Shown: piece after piece, positions 1 through 5,086 of the stretch
How the letters are laid out: every line of letters begins with the position of its first letter
How positions within the stretch are numbered: position 1 is the first letter of the stretch
Assembly: GCA_947628555.1 (NCBI GenBank)
Contig: CANRAI010000049.1
Coordinates: forward strand, 1-8,559
Length of the DNA stretch: 8,559 nucleotides
From: an uncultured Clostridia bacterium
Lineage (GTDB): Bacteria; Bacillota; Clostridia; Christensenellales; Borkfalkiaceae
Reading direction: 5' to 3'
Position numbers and translations under genes: made by a program
Notes under the pieces: model-generated
What the model was told of the DNA's origin: nothing
The model's input: the letters and a program-made list of their open reading frames with translations, nothing else
Databases searched by the model: none

Positions 1-47
1 AACACCTTTTTTGCCTTACCTTCGTAAAGCTGTTCCTTTTTCTGCAT
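1..47 (-). CDS. purC: PurC (SAICAR synthetase), first 15 codons only
   Basis: The start of a gene that runs off the left edge. The 15 visible codons read MQKKEQLYEGKAKKV. The LYEGKAKK segment is the characteristic N-terminal beta-strand motif of phosphoribosylaminoimidazole-succinocarboxamide synthase, which joins CAIR to aspartate in de novo purine synthesis. An AAGGAG ribosome binding site (55-60) lies 7 nt before the ATG. The gene follows purE on the same strand, and PurE makes the substrate of PurC, so the order purE-purC follows the pathway. Only the N-terminus is seen, so intactness cannot be judged. Confidence 0.88.
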   Translation of the reverse strand, partial: MQKKEQLYEGKAKKV

Positions 48-92
48 AAAATTTCTCCTTGAATATCTTTTCCGTTTTACGGTATTTTAAAA

Positions 93-121
93 AGTTATAA
101 AACCCGCAGACATACTGCGGG
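93..121 (-). terminator. Terminator-like hairpin between purE and purC
   Basis: Read on the minus strand just after the purE stop, CCCGCAG and CTGCGGG form a perfect 7-bp stem (103-109 with 115-121) around a 5-nt loop. It is followed by TTTTATAAC and then TTTTT. The U-tract is interrupted, so termination is probably partial. The position inside a pathway operon suggests it lowers purC expression relative to purE, or protects the purE 3' end. Confidence 0.55.
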
Positions 122-128
122 TAAGGTT

Positions 129-626
129 TTAAAGCTGCTCCAACTCGGATTGCAGCAAGGCGTCGTCTGAATTTATCTTCTTCCTCATGTCCGCCTTATA
201 GACGGAAAGCTTTTTCGCTATTTCGGGATACTTGACGCCGAGAATCTGCAAGGCGAGAAGCCCCGCGTTCTCCCCCCCGTTCACGCCCACCGTTGCGACG
301 GGTATGCCCGAGGGCATCTGGACTATGGAAAGAAGGCTGTCCAGCCCGCCCATCATATCCGTTTTTACGGGCAAACCTATTACGGGCAGAGTAGTACCCG
401 CGGCAATCACGCCGCCGAGGTGCGCGGCCTTTCCCGCGGCGCAGATTATGACTTCTATCCCCCGCTTCCTTGCCGTTACGGAAAATTCATGCGCCTCCTC
501 CGGCGTGCGGTGCGCAGATATTACCCGCACCTCAGTTTCCACGCCGAAGTTCTTCAAAACTTCGGCTGCGGGCTTAACGACAGGAAAATCGGATTTGCTG
601 CCCATTATTATTGCTGCTTTTGCCAT
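129..626 (-). CDS. purE: PurE, N5-carboxyaminoimidazole ribonucleotide mutase (class I)
   Basis: A 165-residue protein, the usual length for a single-domain PurE. It interconverts N5-CAIR and CAIR in cytosolic de novo purine synthesis. Visible family motifs are MGSKSD at residues 8-13 (phosphate and ribose binding), SAHRTP at 37-42 with the catalytic His39 (equivalent to E. coli His45), GKAAHL at 65-70, and the LDSLLSIVQMPSG block around 95-107. The SAHRTP and AAHL pattern indicates class I, which normally works with PurK; no purK lies in the window. The residue after AAHL is Gly where class I enzymes commonly have Pro, a mild oddity. The start is supported by GGAGAA (632-637) upstream of the ATG at 626. 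The terminator-like hairpin and purC follow on the same strand. Confidence 0.96.
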   Translation of the reverse strand: MAKAAIIMGSKSDFPVVKPAAEVLKNFGVETEVRVISAHRTPEEAHEFSVTARKRGIEVIICAAGKAAHLGGVIAAGTTLPVIGLPVKTDMMGGLDSLLSIVQMPSGIPVATVGVNGGENAGLLALQILGVKYPEIAKKLSVYKADMRKKINSDDALLQSELEQL

Positions 627-648
627 AATTCTTCTCCGTATTTAAAAT
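620..648 (+). promoter_or_regulatory. Promoter for the DUF1294-like gene
   Basis: TTGCCA (620-625), a 17-bp spacer and TAAAAT (643-648), each one base off consensus. The predicted +1 is near 655, downstream of an ATG at 647 that a naive reading would take as the start. This promoter therefore favours the ATG at 674. The -35 box covers the purE start codon on the other strand, so the two genes have overlapping control regions. Confidence 0.6.
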
Positions 649-673
649 GCCGAAAAAAGGGCATACTTTTTTT

Positions 674-973
674 ATGATTTTACTTTACGTTCTGTTCGGG
701 GTCTATATAGCCGCCGTCAATTTTTACGCTGTGATTCTCCTAAAATCGCAGCGCGACGAATACGGCGACGGCGATACTCCGAAATCGGGGGACGGAAAAA
801 TTATTTTGACCGCCATTCTCGGCGGTGCGATTGCGCTGTACGTGAGTATGTTCATTATGCGCTACCGCCTTAAAAACCTGATGCTTATGATTTTGCTTCC
901 CGTTTTTGGAGTTCTGAACGTATATTTCTTTATAATCGCTTTCCGCTCGGGCTTTACTTTCTTTATTTTTTAG
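674..973 (+). CDS. Small membrane protein, DUF1294-like
   Basis: A 99-residue hydrophobic protein of unknown function. It has three predicted membrane segments (about residues 3-23, 43-62 and 68-90) with a short charged, Asp/Gly/Lys-rich stretch at 24-42 between the first two. The layout resembles DUF1294: one N-terminal helix, a polar loop, then an L-GG pair (Gly50-Gly51) entering a helix that ends in a basic patch (MRYRLKN), followed by a last helix starting near LLP. The basic patch is weaker than the usual RHKTRK. The ATG at 674 is chosen over the one at 647 because the predicted transcript starts near 655 and AAAGGG lies upstream of 674, whereas nothing like a ribosome binding site precedes 647. 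It is divergent from purE; no functional link is evident. Confidence 0.65.
   Translation: MILLYVLFGVYIAAVNFYAVILLKSQRDEYGDGDTPKSGDGKIILTAILGGAIALYVSMFIMRYRLKNLMLMILLPVFGVLNVYFFIIAFRSGFTFFIF
677..705 (-). promoter_or_regulatory. Possible purE promoter inside the divergent gene
   Basis: On the minus strand, TAGACC (700-705, four of six -35 bases) is followed by a 17-bp spacer and TAAAAT (677-682, five of six -10 bases). This would give a purE leader of about 44 nt. The spacer contains CCGAAC, the core of the Bacillus PurBox, but flanking bases do not match and no second inverted box is seen, so PurR control is not claimed. Confidence 0.3.
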
Positions 974-1187
974 TACCTTGTAATTCTATAAAATTTTATA
1001 ATGTGGTAAAGAAATTCAAAGCATGGACCCGCAGGCGGAACAGCGCGCCGAACATTATGAATGTATTATATCATAAATTCAACCCGAAATAAAATGTTTG
1101 AGCGCGTTTTCGGCAAATTTTATTTAGTTAAATTTTACAAATTTTTAATCCGTTTGCGTATTACAGGCGAACGGAAAAAAGCTTAAA
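974..1187. other. Non-coding, AT-rich intergenic stretch with inverted repeats
   Basis: No convincing gene. Three symmetric elements are visible: a perfect 14-bp palindrome TATAAAATTTTATA (987-1000); an inverted repeat AAATAAAAT / ATTTTATTT (1087-1095 with 1117-1125) extended by TTG/CAA; and an 8-bp stem with one G-U pair (1150-1157 with 1167-1174). An extended -10 on the minus strand (TGATATAAT, 1065-1073) lacks a good -35 box. The region lies between convergent genes, so any of these could help terminate the plus-strand transcript, though none is followed by a proper U-tract. Confidence 0.5.
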
Positions 1188-1210
1188 CCGCCCGCAGCGT
1201 CTGCGGGCGG
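1175..1210 (-). terminator. Strong intrinsic terminator of mscL
   Basis: A perfect 10-bp GC-rich stem, CCGCCCGCAG with CTGCGGGCGG (1188-1197 and 1201-1210), has a 3-nt loop. On the minus strand it is followed by TTTAAGCTTTTTT. It lies 18 nt after the mscL stop and probably ends both the mscL transcript and any read-through from the ABC transporter operon. Confidence 0.88.
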
Positions 1211-1228
1211 CGTTATTTTAGTTTTAAA

Positions 1229-1819
1229 TTACTTCTGCGCTTTCAAAAGGTCGCGGATTTCGCAAAGAAGCTGTTGCTCTGTTTCGGGAGCGTTCGCAGC
1301 CGCTTCTTCGGCAGCCTTTTTGGCAGCTTCTTCCTCTTCGGCTTTGCGTGCTGCCGCCACAGCTGCTATTTCGGCTTGTGACTTGCCTTCCGATTTCAGT
1401 TTGCGGACTTCTTCTTTCGTCAAAGGAGCATACTTCTCTTTCTGCTTTTTGGCGCCATCGTTTATATTGTTGATTGCCTTGACAATCAGGAAAACAACCA
1501 GAGCAATGAGAATAAAGTTGATTATCGCTGTTATAAATGCGCCCCAGTCGATATAAATCGATTTCGTAAGATCGATTATATCTGTTTTCACGCCGAGCTC
1601 ATTTACCACAAACTTCTTATCGAGATAAGTGTAAATCGTATCCAGCCCTTTTCCGCCCGTAATCCTAAGAAGCACCCAGTTGATTATGGGCATTAAGATG
1701 TTGTTCGTCAACGCCGTAACAATCGCGCTGAAAGCGCCGCCGATAATTACGCCGACGGCAAGGTCGATAACGTTTCCGCGCTGAATGAACTTTTTAAATT
1801 CGCCGAAGAATTTTTTCAT
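1229..1819 (-). CDS. mscL: MscL, large-conductance mechanosensitive channel with enlarged C-terminal region
   Basis: An emergency-release channel that opens under membrane tension during hypo-osmotic shock. The N-terminus matches MscL closely: an amphipathic MKKFFGEFKKFIQRG helix, TM1 from about residue 16 (NVIDLAVGVIIGGAFSAIV, the pore-lining helix), NNILMP at 39-44, a periplasmic loop, and TM2 at about 93-115. The C-terminal helix is recognisable at 179-194 (ETEQQLLCEIRDLL). At 196 residues it is much longer than the typical 130-150. The excess is a Lys/Glu/Ala-rich insert at about 121-178 between TM2 and the C-terminal bundle helix, predicted to be helical or coiled coil. AGGGGTG (1825-1831) precedes the ATG. 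The gene has its own promoter and terminator, so it is an independent unit even though the transporter operon reads toward it. Confidence 0.95.
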   Translation of the reverse strand: MKKFFGEFKKFIQRGNVIDLAVGVIIGGAFSAIVTALTNNILMPIINWVLLRITGGKGLDTIYTYLDKKFVVNELGVKTDIIDLTKSIYIDWGAFITAIINFILIALVVFLIVKAINNINDGAKKQKEKYAPLTKEEVRKLKSEGKSQAEIAAVAAARKAEEEEAAKKAAEEAAANAPETEQQLLCEIRDLLKAQK

Positions 1820-1847
1820 AAATTCACCCCTGTATTTTTATAAGGTT

Positions 1848-1876
1848 ATTATAGAATCTCACTTATGCAAAGTCAA
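1848..1876 (-). promoter_or_regulatory. mscL promoter
   Basis: On the minus strand: TTGACT (1871-1876), 17-bp spacer, TATAAT (1848-1853). This is the best sigma-A match in the window. Predicted +1 is near 1841, giving a leader of about 22 nt that contains the ribosome binding site. It lies in the 68-bp gap after the ABC ATPase gene, which has no terminator hairpin. Confidence 0.85.
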
Positions 1877-1887
1877 GCGAATAAAGG

Positions 1888-2547
1888 TTAATTAAGCAAT
1901 AATTGTACCGTCTTTTCACGTACGGAAGCACATTCAGACGGGTCGCGCGGAACTTCCGTACCGGGCGTGAAGTCGTGCAGAATTTTTCCGTCCGACAAAA
2001 CGAGTATCCTGTGCGCCGCAGCGACGGCTTCATCGACGTCATGCGTGACCATTAAAACGGTGCGGCGGTCTTTGCGCCATATTTCGAAAAACAAATCCAA
2101 CATTCTGTATTTCAGCTTCAAATCAAGGGAGGAAAAGGGTTCGTCCATCAGAAGAATGTCGCTTTCGTACAAAAATGCACGCGCTACCGCCACGCGGCGC
2201 GCTTCCCCGCCCGAAAGATTTACGGGATATCTCGCCGACTTGTCGGAAAGTCCCACTCTTTCAAGCATAACGTCGATTTTTGCATCGTCGTCGCAAATAA
2301 GCGAAAGATTGCCGCGGACGGTTAAGCTGGGAACAAGCTGCGGGCTTTGGAATACGTACGAGCATTTAAGCATAGGCAGTTCGCCCTCGGCTTTGATAAT
2401 CCCCGCTATCGCGTTGAGCAAAGTGGTTTTTCCGCTTCCGCTTGCGCCGAGAAGGCAGGTTATCTTCCCCTCTTCAAGCGACAGATTGAAATTATTATAG
2501 ACAGAGATTTTGCCGTAGCTTTTTGAAAAATTCTTAATTTCAATCAT
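1888..2547 (-). CDS. ABC transporter ATP-binding protein, NitT/TauT type
   Basis: A 219-residue cytoplasmic ATPase that powers the importer encoded by the two genes before it. All core motifs are present: Walker A GASGSGKT (34-41), Q-loop Gln67, signature LSGGE (111-115), Walker B ILLMDE (131-136), the D-loop SSLD, and switch His169. The signature has Glu where Gln is most common (LSGGQ), a tolerated variant. The protein is somewhat shorter than the 240-260 usual for SsuB/TauB-like ATPases; the region between Walker A and the signature is compact. The start overlaps the permease stop by 4 nt (ATGA), indicating translational coupling, with AAAAGAG upstream. Substrate cannot be inferred from this subunit. 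Confidence 0.92.
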   Translation of the reverse strand: MIEIKNFSKSYGKISVYNNFNLSLEEGKITCLLGASGSGKTTLLNAIAGIIKAEGELPMLKCSYVFQSPQLVPSLTVRGNLSLICDDDAKIDVMLERVGLSDKSARYPVNLSGGEARRVAVARAFLYESDILLMDEPFSSLDLKLKYRMLDLFFEIWRKDRRTVLMVTHDVDEAVAAAHRILVLSDGKILHDFTPGTEVPRDPSECASVREKTVQLLLN

Positions 2548-3326
2548 TTTGCGTCTCTTTTATTCCACTTATAGGTAATGCGTACAAGCTGGGAAAACAT
2601 TAAATCCATTATAATCCCCGCAGCCACGGCGATTAGGGTCAATGCGGCAAGGCGGGCTATCATAGCCGAAATGTTTGCCGACTGCATAAGCCCGCCCAAG
2701 CCCTTCAACGTAAAAGCAAGAACTTCGCCCGAAACCATAATTTTAAGGCCAAGCGAAACGTTGGCGCCGGTCTGGGCAAGTACGTTCGGACAGATTGCAG
2801 GCAGATATATTTTAAAAAGCGCGACGTGCTTTTTAATTCCATATACCTTTACAAAATCTTTTAGTCCGCCGTCCACCCCGTCCGCCGCAGCCATTATCTG
2901 GGCGTAAATCATAGGGAAAAGCACCAAAACCGCAACAATGACAGGCGCGATGTTTTTGTTGTTTTCCGTCCACCTCAGAATGAGAAGTATGATTGCGAGG
3001 GTGGGCAATATTCTTACAAACGCGACGACCGGGCGAAGCGCAGCGCGTAGAGGCACGCAAAGGCAAGCCAGCGCAGCGCATACTCCCGCAAGCGCAAACG
3101 AAATAAGAAACGAAATTATTGTTCTTAAAAATGTACTGCCGAGCGCAACCCAAAATTCGACGCTTTTAAAACACAGCCACATTTCCTTAAAAGTTTCCGT
3201 ATATGAAGGCACCAAAAGCCTGTTGCCCACCGCGTAAAAGGCGATTATCCACACCACCCACATCAGGACGACGGCGATTAAAGAATATACGATATTAAGT
3301 TTTCTGCTCAGAAAAAATTTTTTCAT
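2544..3326 (-). CDS. ABC transporter permease, NitT/TauT (SsuC-like) type
   Basis: A 260-residue inner-membrane permease with about six hydrophobic segments (near 12-33, 60-90, 98-118, 127-145, 190-210 and 225-247). The binding-protein-dependent transport fold is supported by the EAA-like cytoplasmic loop at about 156-178 (LKDFVKVYGIKK...ALFKIYLP), which contacts the ATPase, and by the following helix ending near VSGEVLA, a frequent pattern in NitT/TauT permeases. The start overlaps the stop of the lipoprotein gene by one base (TAATG) and has no clear ribosome binding site, so translation is probably coupled. Family members carry nitrate, sulfonates, pyrimidine precursors and others; the substrate here is unknown. 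Confidence 0.92.
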   Translation of the reverse strand: MKKFFLSRKLNIVYSLIAVVLMWVVWIIAFYAVGNRLLVPSYTETFKEMWLCFKSVEFWVALGSTFLRTIISFLISFALAGVCAALACLCVPLRAALRPVVAFVRILPTLAIILLILRWTENNKNIAPVIVAVLVLFPMIYAQIMAAADGVDGGLKDFVKVYGIKKHVALFKIYLPAICPNVLAQTGANVSLGLKIMVSGEVLAFTLKGLGGLMQSANISAMIARLAALTLIAVAAGIIMDLMFSQLVRITYKWNKRDAK

Positions 3327-4315
3327 TAAGAGGCAATGTAAAAGAAATTATCCCCCACTTCCATTGCAAACTGCCCGTTTACCGATTTTAATTTCACAAG
3401 AAGAGACTTTACATTCTCCTTGCAAGAAGCGGAATTTTCAAAACGTACCGCACAGTGCGATATGACCTCTTTGCTGAGGTTATTAAACGCGGGCGCAGTG
3501 TTTTCGGGGTCGGGATAGTGGTTTTTGATTGCGGTTAAAATCATTTCGGAAGTTACATCCTGGCGCATAATCCATTCGGCGGACGCAGTGAGCGCGTTCA
3601 TAAAATCCGAAATGAATCCTGGGTTATCCTCGATAAGCGAAGTTTTTGCCATTACCACTGCCTGGGGATAGCCGCTTTCGCCGTACAAATCCTGAACGTT
3701 GCCCACAAAGGCAAGTTCGGTTGCGGCGTTGCCGACCCTCGTGCTTGCGGCGGGTTCAGGTACCAAGAAATAGTCGTAATTTACGTTCGTTCCCGCAACG
3801 TCCGAGGGTATGACCTGTGAAAGCTCGGCGCTGACGGAATAATCGGAAAGAAGGGTTTTAAGCATTACGCCCGGGAATTCGGTAAGGTTAATAACGCCCA
3901 ACTTTTTGCCGCTTATGCTCTCGGCGAAGTTTTCACGCGTGAGCTGAGCGGCGTTTTTATTGGCGAGGATAAACAGGTTGCCGTGCGTAACCGTTCCGAG
4001 CATCTTATATTTCGACCCGTCGTTCAAAAGTTTGCTTGCCATATTCACGGGCATAATAATTATATCCGCGTTATTCTTTTCGTCGTCTGCGGAAATCCTG
4101 CTCGGAAGCGTTCCGCTGTCCACGATATGGTAGCTTACGCCTTCGTTCAAGCCGTTCTCCTCGTACATAAGCTGCGCGAGCGCAAGCGCGGGCGCGCCGT
4201 CGGGGGCATAGACGTTGATTGCGGTTTTGTTTTCGCCTTTGGCGCAGGCGCTAAAACCGCAGATTGCCAGCGCGGCGACAACCGCGCAGAAAAGTGTTGC
4301 AAAGATTTTTTTCAT
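3326..4315 (-). CDS. ABC transporter substrate-binding lipoprotein, NMT1/THI5-like
   Basis: A 329-residue extracellular binding protein. The signal peptide has a basic MKK start, a hydrophobic core (about 5-22) and a lipobox FSAC with Cys24 as the lipidation site, which fits a single-membrane bacterium. The mature protein opens with INVYAPDGAPALALAQLMYE, the first strand and helix of the periplasmic-binding fold used by NMT1/THI5-like and SsuA-like proteins. IIIMPVNMAS (about 85-94) and the GNLFILANK strand (about 112-120) also fit the family. AAAGGAG (4321-4327) precedes the ATG. The gene opens the transporter part of the operon, 48 bp after the TM1266-family gene. Substrate is not readable from sequence; aromatic or heterocyclic vitamin precursors are one possibility for this fold, but that is only inference. 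Confidence 0.88.
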   Translation of the reverse strand: MKKIFATLFCAVVAALAICGFSACAKGENKTAINVYAPDGAPALALAQLMYEENGLNEGVSYHIVDSGTLPSRISADDEKNNADIIIMPVNMASKLLNDGSKYKMLGTVTHGNLFILANKNAAQLTRENFAESISGKKLGVINLTEFPGVMLKTLLSDYSVSAELSQVIPSDVAGTNVNYDYFLVPEPAASTRVGNAATELAFVGNVQDLYGESGYPQAVVMAKTSLIEDNPGFISDFMNALTASAEWIMRQDVTSEMILTAIKNHYPDPENTAPAFNNLSKEVISHCAVRFENSASCKENVKSLLVKLKSVNGQFAMEVGDNFFYIAS

Positions 4316-4328
4316 AATTTCTCCTTTC

Positions 4329-4351
4329 GGCGTCAGGGCTACCCTTCCGCC
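4329..4351 (-). other. Intercistronic hairpin before the lipoprotein gene
   Basis: GGCG/CGCC (4329-4332 with 4348-4351) encloses GGG/CCC (4336-4338 with 4342-4344) with a symmetric 3x3 internal loop. It ends just before the AAAGGAG site and has no U-tract. It may stabilise or process the mRNA so that the abundant binding protein is made at a different level from the small first gene. Confidence 0.35.
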
Positions 4352-4363
4352 TCAAAAATTTTT

Positions 4364-4612
4364 TTAAAATTTAGACATAAGGGTTTTTGCCGTAACGCCT
4401 TCAAGCTGACCTATCTTGCCCGTTATGGTGTTTATGACCTCCGCGGGGGCGTCAACGGCGACGCTTATAATATATACCGATTTATCCTTGTAAGGTATTC
4501 CCATTCTGCCCAGCACGTAATCGCCGAATTCGGACAAGACTGCGTTGATTTTGGCGCTTTGCGACCTCTCCGCCGCGATTATGCTTATTACGGCTATACG
4601 GTTTTCGGTCAT
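4364..4612 (-). CDS. TM1266-family small protein (putative [FeFe]-hydrogenase system regulator)
   Basis: An 82-residue soluble protein that closely follows the hyd_TM1266 family pattern: a beta strand RIAVISIIA (5-13), a helix with KINAVLSEFGDYVLGRMGIPY (about 21-41), a second strand VYIISVAVDAP (46-56), and a helix INTITGKIGQLEGV ending the domain. The fold expected for the family is a small ferredoxin-like or ACT/NikR-C-like domain. Members usually sit next to hydrogenase maturation genes and are called putative regulators, but their molecular role is not established. Here the gene leads an ABC transporter operon instead, and no hydrogenase gene is in the window. A strong AAGGAGGG (4620-4627) precedes the ATG, with a run of seven T between. 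Confidence 0.85.
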   Translation of the reverse strand: MTENRIAVISIIAAERSQSAKINAVLSEFGDYVLGRMGIPYKDKSVYIISVAVDAPAEVINTITGKIGQLEGVTAKTLMSKF

Positions 4613-4718
4613 AAAAAAACCCTCCTTGACCGAAGGGAAAAAGACAGCCGATTCTGCCGCGGAAAAGCGGCGAACTGTTAAATCCTTTACCCTCGGAATT
4701 CTCCTTGCGTTCAGGTAA
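4613..4718 (-). promoter_or_regulatory. Structured 5' leader, candidate riboswitch or attenuator
   Basis: About 105 nt from the predicted +1 to the start codon. On the minus strand one long irregular arm can form: CCGAGGG with CCCTTCGG (4690-4696 with 4630-4637, one bulged T), AAAG with CTTT (4685-4688 with 4640-4643), a 6-nt bulge GATTTA, ACAG with CTGT (4675-4678 with 4644-4647), an asymmetric internal loop (TTC opposite AGAATCGG), and an apical GCCGC/GCGGC stem. The 3' strand of the base helix (CCCTT) can instead pair with AAGGAGGG, hiding the Shine-Dalgarno and making a small hairpin directly followed by seven U. A 5' segment TTACC (4714-4718) can also pair with GGTAA (4687-4691), competing with the base helix. 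No known riboswitch consensus was recognised. Confidence 0.5.
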
Positions 4719-4723
4719 TTTCC

Positions 4724-4752
4724 ATTTTACACAAATTTAGCAAAATTTGCAA
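4724..4752 (-). promoter_or_regulatory. Promoter of the TM1266-ABC operon
   Basis: On the minus strand: TTGCAA (4747-4752), 17-bp spacer, TAAAAT (4724-4729). Predicted +1 is near 4717, which defines the leader. The -35 hexamer is its own reverse complement and is shared with the divergent promoter on the plus strand. Confidence 0.7.
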
Positions 4753-4776
4753 GTTTTTGAATAAGAGTTTTTTAAT
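4747..4776 (+). promoter_or_regulatory. Divergent promoter for the small exported protein
   Basis: The same TTGCAA (4747-4752) read on the plus strand, an 18-bp spacer and TTTAAT (4771-4776, five of six). Predicted +1 is near 4783, only about 10 nt before the ATG at 4793. The surroundings are T-rich and chance matches are easy, so this is less certain than its divergent partner. Confidence 0.45.
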
Positions 4777-4792
4777 TTTACATACTGTTTGT

Positions 4793-5086
4793 ATGAAAAA
4801 GTTTTTTTATTTTATGGCTTCGGTTTTGGGTTTGTGCGTGATATTCGGTTCCGGTTGGGCGGCGGGCGTGAATAAGCTTGCCGCGGTAGGCGCCGCCACC
4901 GAAATTTCCGAACCCGTCACGGAAGATAAAGTTTCCCCCGACGAATCCCGCCAAAACGACAGATGCGGCGAATGTCCCGATGAAAAAAATTCGGAAAACA
5001 GTGAAGGAACAATCAGATTCAGATTCGAGATTCCCTCTCCCGCTGACTTCCGCAACAGAATATTCAAATTCCACGGTATTCAGTAA
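4793..5086 (+). CDS. Small exported or membrane-anchored protein of unknown function
   Basis: A 97-residue protein with no family recognised. MKKFFYF and a hydrophobic stretch at about 4-25 look like a Sec signal peptide or an N-terminal anchor. AAG and AVGAA nearby could serve signal peptidase, but no lipobox is present. The rest is polar and acidic (about 38-72, many Glu, Asp, Ser and Asn) and includes a C-x2-C pair (Cys58, Cys61). The tail is mixed aromatic and basic (FRFEIPS...FRNRIFKFHG). Codon choice (TTC, GCC, GAC, CCC) resembles neighbouring genes, and a strong terminator overlaps the stop codon, both supporting a real gene. A longer reading from TTG at 4757 is rejected because it begins upstream of the predicted transcript start. 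No Shine-Dalgarno is visible. Confidence 0.55.
   Translation: MKKFFYFMASVLGLCVIFGSGWAAGVNKLAAVGAATEISEPVTEDKVSPDESRQNDRCGECPDEKNSENSEGTIRFRFEIPSPADFRNRIFKFHGIQ

Noticed and set aside
647..673. Upstream ATG at 647 as the start of the DUF1294-like gene
   Set aside because: It lies upstream of the predicted transcript start and inside the -10 box, and has no ribosome binding site.
693..705. PurR PurBox in front of purE (CCGAAC core)
   Set aside because: Only the six core bases match, flanking A/T positions do not, no inverted partner box is present, and the bases lie inside the coding sequence of the DUF1294-like gene.
3983..4681. Long plus-strand frame of 232 codons opposite the lipoprotein and TM1266 genes
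   Set aside because: It is a shadow of two clearly recognisable minus-strand genes and their leader; the translation resembles nothing and has odd Arg/His/Cys composition.
4613..4723. TPP riboswitch, suggested by the NMT1/THI5-like transporter downstream
   Set aside because: The conserved TPP segments (CUGAGA, the ACCC-UGAACCUGAUC block and the GCG-AGGGA end) are not present in order on the minus strand. A CCTGAAC string alone is not enough.
4757..4792. TTG start at 4757 for the small exported protein
   Set aside because: It lies upstream of the predicted +1 and would put polar residues before a good MKK signal-peptide start.
4778..5074. Antisense frames opposite the small exported protein
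   Set aside because: They lack a ribosome binding site, resemble no family and end without a terminator on that strand, whereas the plus-strand frame has matching codon use and its own terminator.
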